A stretch of DNA of 10,712 nucleotides, from positions 1 through 10,712 of the forward strand of contig CAJWLW010000156.1 of assembly GCA_913042885.1 (NCBI GenBank), in the 5' to 3' direction. Position 1 is the first letter of the stretch; each line of letters begins with the position of its first letter. The position numbers were made by a program, and so were the translations under genes. Source of the DNA: an uncultured Lentisphaeria bacterium (GTDB lineage: Bacteria; Verrucomicrobiota; Lentisphaeria; JABSQK01; CAJWLW01). Under the pieces are notes generated by a model. The model worked only from the letters and a program-made list of their open reading frames with translations, made no database searches and was not told the origin of the DNA. This document shows, one piece after another, positions 6,795-10,712 of this stretch.

Positions 6795-6999
6795 CAGCGG
6801 CAACGCGGTACAGCACCCGCCGATTATCGAACGCCAGCGCCGTCAGATACATGCATTAGAAAAGAATCGGTACCGTAAAGCAGCACGATGCAGCCCTGCT
6901 CGCAGCACGTCTCGATATCCGCATCAGTGATTCGCATAGTGCCGGGAATATCGTTTTACTCCGGCGTATTGCACGGCGTCACGGCAGCTCCCCGGCGTC

Positions 7000-7027
7000 T
7001 TGTCAGGTCAGGGAAGGGCAGTACTAT
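7000..7027 (+). promoter_or_regulatory. Candidate promoter for the DUF5362-like gene
   Basis: TTGTCA (7000-7005, 5/6 match) and TACTAT (7022-7027, 4/6) with a 16-bp spacer, about 50 nt upstream of the ATG at 7075. The rest of the 280-base gap after cimA shows no gene and no clear terminator. Confidence 0.4.
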
Positions 7028-7074
7028 ATTGAATCCACCCGTAGTTATGCCGGAAATCTTCTCAGGAGTGTACG

Positions 7075-7506
7075 ATGGACCAGAATAATCCGTATCAGAT
7101 GCCAGAACCCGGCAGCGGTGACTATTTGCCGCAGTCCAATTCAGGCACCCAACTTCTGGCGCCGTTGTACGCGGTCAAGGGCTGGATCAAATTCCTCGGC
7201 GTGATGTTTATCATCTACGGCGCATTCCAGTGCCTGTCCATCATCGGCGCGGTGATCGGCTGGATCCCGATCTGGATAGGCATCAAGCTCAACCGCACCA
7301 CCGACCTGATCACCCAGTCCTATGAAAGCGGCGACGACTCGGTTGCGATGGCAGCGACGGAGGAGCTCGGATCGGTCCTCAAGATCTTCGGCATCTTCTT
7401 CCTGGTCAGTCTGATCCTGATTGTCTTGATGATCGTCGCCTACATCGTCATTGCTGTCGTGATGTTGGGTTTGTTTGCCAGTGCCGCAGCGGGCGCCGGA
7501 TCGTAA
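7075..7506 (+). CDS. Small membrane protein, DUF5362-like
   Basis: A 143-residue protein with AGGAG 6 nt before the ATG. The first 30 residues are polar and proline-rich, with no signal peptide. Then come WIKFLGVMFIIYGAFQCLSI (37-56) and the following IIGAVIGWIPIWIGI hydrophobic hairpin, a soluble acidic stretch (72-100, SYESGDDS), and a long hydrophobic segment (102-136). The KGWIKFLGVM...IIGAVIGWIPIW pattern resembles the DUF5362 family of short bacterial membrane proteins, whose function is not known to me. It has its own promoter candidate and converges on the NUDIX gene with a 27-nt gap, so it is probably a single-gene unit. Confidence 0.75.
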   Translation: MDQNNPYQMPEPGSGDYLPQSNSGTQLLAPLYAVKGWIKFLGVMFIIYGAFQCLSIIGAVIGWIPIWIGIKLNRTTDLITQSYESGDDSVAMAATEELGSVLKIFGIFFLVSLILIVLMIVAYIVIAVVMLGLFASAAAGAGS

Positions 7507-7533
7507 CGGACGCCGACAGCGACCGCGTGAACC

Positions 7534-8043
7534 TCAGTCCTCGTCGACGTCGAGCGCATAGCCGACAGTACCTCCTCCCATGCTGTGGAACACGACCTGG
7601 TGCCCCGCCAACTCACCGTTCGTGGAATATTCGAATTTGCCGGAGAAAAACTGGTCCCGCTGCATCCACTCGAGAAAGACCTGATCGCCCTCCCAGAGCG
7701 GCAGGTCGAGGATTTGGTCGTCGTCGATCCACTCGAGATTACCTTCCGGAGAAACGATCAGGTCACCGGTGAATTCCGTTGCCGTGTAGACAAAGACGTA
7801 CCAATCTTCGACACCGTCGAACGCCGGGAAGGTGAGAAAACCGTGCAACTGCGGATTGGCAATCGCCAAGCCGCTTTCCTCGAGCACTTCACGCTCGACG
7901 CATTCTTCCGGGGTCTCCCCGGGGTCGAACTTGCCGCCGAGCCCGTTCCACTTGCCTTCGTGCATATCGCCCTGCTTCTTGACCCGATGCAGCATCAGGG
8001 TCTTTCCATCGCGTTTTACATAGCAGAGCGTGGCAAGTTTCAT
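7534..8043 (-). CDS. NUDIX hydrolase, MutT/8-oxo-dGTP diphosphatase-like
   Basis: A 169-residue NUDIX protein. The complete Nudix box runs from Gly37 to Leu59: GKFDPGE, seven residues, then REVLEESGL, matching Gx5Ex7REUxEExGU with all metal-binding glutamates present. It is preceded by KWNGLGG, typical of the MutT/MTH1-like group that cleaves oxidised purine nucleoside triphosphates; the early HRVKKQGDMHEGKWNG also fits this group. The C-terminus (EWMQRDQFFSGKFEYSTNGE) resembles that of 8-oxo-dGTP diphosphatases. Substrate specificity is inferred, as Nudix proteins vary. The start at 8043 lacks a strong ribosome-binding site. A tRNA-Gln gene on the same strand ends 70 nt upstream, so cotranscription is possible. 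Confidence 0.88.
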   Translation of the reverse strand: MKLATLCYVKRDGKTLMLHRVKKQGDMHEGKWNGLGGKFDPGETPEECVEREVLEESGLAIANPQLHGFLTFPAFDGVEDWYVFVYTATEFTGDLIVSPEGNLEWIDDDQILDLPLWEGDQVFLEWMQRDQFFSGKFEYSTNGELAGHQVVFHSMGGGTVGYALDVDED

Positions 8044-8113
8044 GGCGCTCGATAGACGCCAGCCCGGGGACAGACGTGGCGGGAATAATTCTGCAGAAAC
8101 ATAAGGGCGGAAA

Positions 8114-8187
8114 TGGCAGCCCGGCCTGGACTCGAACCAAGACTAACTGGACCAGAACCAGCAGTGCTACCATTACACCACCGGGCT
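8114..8187 (-). tRNA. tRNA-Gln (anticodon CTG)
   Basis: A complete cloverleaf folds on the minus strand. Acceptor arms AGCCCGG (8187-8181) and CCGGGCT (8124-8118) pair fully. The D arm is GTGT-AATGGTA-GCAC. The anticodon arm is GCTGG-TTCTGGT-CCAGT, with anticodon CTG at 8155-8153 and T on its 5' side. The variable loop is 4 nt, and the T arm is CTTGG-TTCGAGT-CCAGG. Discriminator G and CCA are encoded (8117-8114). It decodes CAG. Confidence 0.95.
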
Positions 8188-8293
8188 GTATCGACGCCTT
8201 AAGGGTATCTGCCGCACCTCAGAACCCGGTCGACGAACCGACCGAAAACTTAGTGCGACACCGGATTACAGGCAAATCGTTTTCGAAGAAATG

Positions 8294-8322
8294 TTGATTT
8301 GTCGCGGTTCGGCGAGTACAAT
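8294..8322 (+). promoter_or_regulatory. Sigma-70-type promoter for the nfeD-floA cluster
   Basis: TTGATT (8294-8299, 4/6) and TACAAT (8317-8322, 5/6) are spaced by 17 bp. Transcription would start near 8329, about 80 nt before the nfeD ATG, and away from the divergent tRNA-Gln. No hairpin of note was seen in the leader. Confidence 0.55.
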
Positions 8323-8409
8323 CCATTCCCTCGCTAGCCTACAATAACCAAAGATGTAATCGAATACATTTATTCCACAAAAACGCTGCAAGGGCTAAAC
8401 GGTAAGCGT

Positions 8410-8889
8410 ATGTCGGCATTCATCATCAGTTTAGTCATCTTCGGCGTGCTCCTGCTGCTGGCGGAGATCATCCTGCCCAGTGGTATCAGCGGGGTCATGG
8501 GCGGACTGTGTCTGCTGGTCGCCGTCGTGCTGGGCTTCACCCAAAGCTTCAATCTCGGTGTCTCGCTCCTTTTCGGGTCGATGTTTTTCGCCGCGTTCAT
8601 GCTGTGGCTGTTCGTCAGGTTCGTGCCGGATTCGCCCATTGGCAAGCGTGTGTTTCTGAAGAAATCCGCGAAGGAATGGGACGGGTTCGAAACGGACAAC
8701 AAAAACCTCCTTGGCAAGACTGGCGTCAGTTGCACGATGTTGCGCCCCAGCGGCATGGCCGTGATCAACGACGAACGCATCGACGTGGTCACAGAGGGTG
8801 AGATGATTCAGAAGGACCAGCCGATCAAGGTGATCGAAATCGAAGGCAACCGAATCGTCGTCGCCATTGACCATGGCAATGACCAGTGA
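8410..8889 (+). CDS. nfeD: NfeD-like membrane protein, short form
   Basis: A 159-residue inner-membrane protein. Hydrophobic segments lie at about 4-22, 28-45 and 50-72. They are followed by a soluble C-terminal domain (100-152, LLGKTGVSCTMLRPSGMAVI onward, ending NRIVV) of the OB-fold type found in NfeD C-termini. The N-terminal ClpP-class protease domain of long NfeD proteins is absent, as in the short forms that partner flotillins. The floA gene follows 138 nt downstream on the same strand, the usual nfeD-flotillin pairing (yqeZ-yqfA in Bacillus), which supports a role with FloA in membrane microdomains. The ribosome-binding site is weak (GGTAAGCGT just before ATG). A promoter candidate lies at 8294-8322. 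Confidence 0.85.
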   Translation: MSAFIISLVIFGVLLLLAEIILPSGISGVMGGLCLLVAVVLGFTQSFNLGVSLLFGSMFFAAFMLWLFVRFVPDSPIGKRVFLKKSAKEWDGFETDNKNLLGKTGVSCTMLRPSGMAVINDERIDVVTEGEMIQKDQPIKVIEIEGNRIVVAIDHGNDQ

Positions 8890-8974
8890 TTTACTCGCGG
8901 CTTGTAATTTCAGCGATTTAGCGTCAATTCACAAGAGGCTGGGATTGGCGTTTCCAGCACATCAGGAGAGTTAA

Positions 8975-9031
8975 ATGAAAGCCCTTTTGCTTGCAACTGA
9001 ATCACACAATATGACCAGGATGGCATTATGA
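8975..9031 (+). CDS. 18-codon ORF overlapping the floA start
   Basis: An ATG at 8975 has a strong ribosome-binding site, AGGAG (8964-8968), 6 nt upstream, better than that of any large gene nearby. It encodes 18 residues, [18 protein letters not shown], and its TGA (9029-9031) overlaps the floA ATG (9028-9030) as ATGA. The arrangement predicts translational coupling: ribosomes ending here would restart on floA. The peptide has no recognisable motif beyond a short hydrophobic start. It could be a coupling device, a functional micropeptide, or chance; the combination of a good ribosome-binding site and exact overlap makes translation likely. Confidence 0.5.
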   Translation: MKALLLATESHNMTRMAL

Positions 9032-10026
9032 GTTTTGTGATCCCCGTAATCGGCATTTTCTTGATCATTGTCCTCTTCATCTTGATGTGTGTTTTCTTCA
9101 CTTTCTTCAACGTCTGGATCCGCGCACTGGCATCGGGAACGCCTATCAAGATCATTACTTTGATCGGGATGAGGCTCCGCAAGATATCGCCGGGACTCAT
9201 TGTCGAAGCGTTGATCCGGGTCAAAAAAGCAGGCCTCGAGGGTATCGATACCGATGGTCTGGAGTCCCATTACCTCGCGGGCGGTAACATCCTGTCGGTT
9301 GTCAACGCTTTGATCGCCGCGGACAAGGCCGGTATTGCGCTGGTTTTCCCGCGCGCCGCGGCTATCGACCTGGCCGGACGTGACGTGCTTGACGCCGTCC
9401 GCACCAGCGTCAACCCGAAAGTCATCGACTGTCCCGACCCCGCCAAGGGCCGCACGACGATCGATGCCGTCGCCAAGGACGGTATCCAGTTGAAGGCCAA
9501 GGCACGCGTCACCGTCCGCGCCAACCTTGACCGACTCATCGGTGGCGCGACCGAGGAGACGATCATCGCCCGTGTCGGTGAAGGCATTGTCACAACGATC
9601 GGTTCCGCCGAAAGTCACAAAGTGGTGCTGGAAAATCCCGATTCCATCTCCGAGCGCGTCCTGCAGAAGGGCCTCGACAGCGGTACCGCATATGAGATTC
9701 TGTCGATCGACATCGCCGATGTCGACGTCGGCGACAACATTGGCGCCCGCCTCCAGGCCGACCAGGCCGAGGCTGACAAGCGCGTCGCCCAGGCCAAGGC
9801 CGAGGAACGCCGCGCCGCCGCCGTCGCCCGTGAGCAGGAAATGCAGGCCAAGGTCCAGGAAATGCAGGCAAAAGTCGTCGAAGCCCAGGCCGAGGTGCCA
9901 CTCGCTATGGCTACCGCATTCCGCGAGGGAAACCTGGGCATTCTCGACTATCTCCGTATTGAGAATCTCAAGGCCGACACCGATATGCGGGCTTCCATAT
10001 CCGGCGAAACGGGCGACGACGAATAG
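9028..10026 (+). CDS. floA: Flotillin-like protein FloA
   Basis: A 332-residue protein of the FloA (YqfA, UPF0365) family, of normal length. It has one N-terminal membrane segment (about 4-27, [16 protein letters not shown]) without a cleavable signal. The FloA-type SPFH region follows: [16 protein letters not shown], the helix [15 protein letters not shown], and [35 protein letters not shown] and [14 protein letters not shown] charged, alanine- and glutamine-rich coiled coil spans about 240-292 (repeats of EMQAKVQ), then the conserved [18 protein letters not shown] end. FloA oligomerises on the inner membrane and organises functional microdomains. The ribosome-binding site AGGA is 7 nt from the ATG, within an 18-codon upstream ORF whose stop overlaps the start. 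nfeD lies upstream. Confidence 0.95.
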   Translation: MSFVIPVIGIFLIIVLFILMCVFFTFFNVWIRALASGTPIKIITLIGMRLRKISPGLIVEALIRVKKAGLEGIDTDGLESHYLAGGNILSVVNALIAADKAGIALVFPRAAAIDLAGRDVLDAVRTSVNPKVIDCPDPAKGRTTIDAVAKDGIQLKAKARVTVRANLDRLIGGATEETIIARVGEGIVTTIGSAESHKVVLENPDSISERVLQKGLDSGTAYEILSIDIADVDVGDNIGARLQADQAEADKRVAQAKAEERRAAAVAREQEMQAKVQEMQAKVVEAQAEVPLAMATAFREGNLGILDYLRIENLKADTDMRASISGETGDDE

Positions 10027-10060
10027 TTTTCACTAATCACCTAGGTTAAACGGATTCACC

Positions 10061-10645
10061 ATGGAAGATGTCTTCGTCGTCGTCATCTGGTTCGTGATCA
10101 TGGGCATCGTGGCCGTCGCCAAGCTGGTCAAGCGCAAAAACGATGCGCAGGACCCGCAGGAGCAGCAGGAGCAGCAGGAGCAGCAGGAGCAACAGGAGCA
10201 ACAGGCTTACCGCCGGCATCTCGCCCAGCAGCAACAGCAAGCTGGTCGCGAACAGCGACACCAGCCCGAGGAGCAGCGCCACCAAGATTTTTTTGAGCAG
10301 GTGCAGCACCAGGACCAGTTGCCCCGACGCGTGGAGCGGCAGCAAGCAGAACGGCTCGAACCAGTGTCACAGGACGAGAAGCACGCCACCGCCCGCGAGC
10401 TCATCGAGAATGCTATTGAGCGACAGTCCAGCGCCGCCCGTAAGCACGCCGAAACGAAGCTGGAAGCCCATCCAGGCGACCAGAAACTGCCGGCGTTGAC
10501 CAGTTCGATTCCAGGTCCCACACCGCACGTTGCGGCAGTCCGCAGCAAAAGTCGCCTTCGGCGCATGCTCTCATCGAAACGCGATATTCGCAACGCCATC
10601 ATCCTTCGCGAAGTATTTGATCGGCCCCGCGCCTATGATGTGTGA
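10061..10645 (+). CDS. Membrane-anchored Q-rich protein with EQQ repeats
   Basis: A 194-residue protein that I cannot assign to a named family. One N-terminal membrane segment (about 4-21, VFVVVIWFVIMGIVAVA) is followed by basic KLVKRK, placing the rest in the cytoplasm by the positive-inside rule. Residues 34-48 are five EQQ units. Residues 49-120 remain rich in Q, E, H and R and are probably coiled or disordered. The last 30 residues are different: basic RLRRMLSSKRDIRNAIILRE then VFDRPRAYDV, a compact tail of the RxAIILxEIlgpP type that I recall from planctomycete hypothetical proteins. The gene starts 34 nt after floA and ends in a TGATG overlap with the next gene, so it belongs to the same transcript. 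A helper or partner of FloA is plausible but unproven. Confidence 0.75.
   Translation: MEDVFVVVIWFVIMGIVAVAKLVKRKNDAQDPQEQQEQQEQQEQQEQQAYRRHLAQQQQQAGREQRHQPEEQRHQDFFEQVQHQDQLPRRVERQQAERLEPVSQDEKHATARELIENAIERQSSAARKHAETKLEAHPGDQKLPALTSSIPGPTPHVAAVRSKSRLRRMLSSKRDIRNAIILREVFDRPRAYDV
10160..10204 (+). repeat. Five 9-bp tandem repeats coding EQQ
   Basis: Three exact copies of GAGCAGCAG are followed by two of GAGCAACAG. The unit is a multiple of three, so changes in copy number would lengthen or shorten the protein without shifting frame. Confidence 0.95.
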
Positions 10646-10712
10646 TGGGGCTCTGGCCGTCAAACCTGACGATTCTGGTAGCCTGCTTCCTCGTGGGCGG
10701 CGTTCCGTTCGG
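10645..10712 (+). CDS. plsY: Probable glycerol-3-phosphate acyltransferase PlsY (5' part only)
   Basis: Only 22 codons lie in the window. The ATG at 10645 overlaps the preceding stop as TGATG. The visible protein starts MGLWPSNLTILVACF and continues LVGGVPFG, a hydrophobic first helix followed by a form of the GSIPFG motif that opens PlsY proteins. PlsY transfers the acyl group from acyl phosphate to glycerol 3-phosphate, the first step of phospholipid synthesis, at the inner membrane. The call rests on one motif and its position in the helix; the catalytic regions are outside the window. Confidence 0.6.
   Translation, partial: MGLWPSNLTILVACFLVGGVPF

Noticed and set aside
6888..7088. A 66-codon frame between cimA and the DUF5362-like gene
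   Set aside because: Weak ribosome-binding site, overlaps the next start, and includes the likely promoter; no protein family seen.
8114..8187. tRNA-Gln as an integration site
   Set aside because: No integrase, no repeat of the tRNA 3' end and no foreign-looking genes in the window.

Overview
The window is GC-rich bacterial chromosome with normal gene density and no mobile elements, phage genes or CRISPR array. The best guess at the source is a member of the Planctomycetota. Three things point there: an N-terminal LEPR-XLL-type motif (LEPLEKRLLLS) in the small protein at 4497-4991, a secreted FG-GAP/VCBS propeller protein, and an nfeD-floA pair followed by a Q-rich membrane-anchored protein. 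This is inference from gene content; no 16S or ribosomal protein gene is present.

Layout. Minus strand, 1-826: a secreted Ca-binding FG-GAP repeat protein cut by the window edge, followed (827-1268) by a gap with little in it. Minus strand, 1269-4205: a compact three-gene operon (type III polyketide synthase, SAM methyltransferase, FAD monooxygenase) with overlapping genes, organised like the srsABC phenolic-lipid operon of Streptomyces griseus. It probably makes a methylated, hydroxylated alkyl-resorcinol/quinone-type lipid. Plus strand, 4497-4991: a 164-residue LEPR-XLL protein that looks like a shrunken relative of giant cell-surface proteins. Plus strand, 5074-6794: the most interesting locus. 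It has a short ORF with five Ile and two Thr codons in seven consecutive codons, then a hairpin, then a textbook intrinsic terminator that ends 21 nt before the start codon of a citramalate synthase (isoleucine pathway). This is the architecture of ribosome-mediated transcription attenuation.

Plus strand, 7075-7506: a small DUF5362-like membrane protein, convergent with a minus-strand NUDIX hydrolase (7534-8043). A tRNA-Gln(CTG) lies just upstream of the NUDIX gene on the same strand. Plus strand, 8410 to the end: nfeD-like gene, an 18-codon ORF whose stop overlaps the floA start, floA (flotillin-like), a membrane-anchored Q-rich protein with five EQQ repeats, and the first 22 codons of a probable plsY. 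These last genes are tightly spaced and concern the membrane: flotillin microdomains and phospholipid synthesis.
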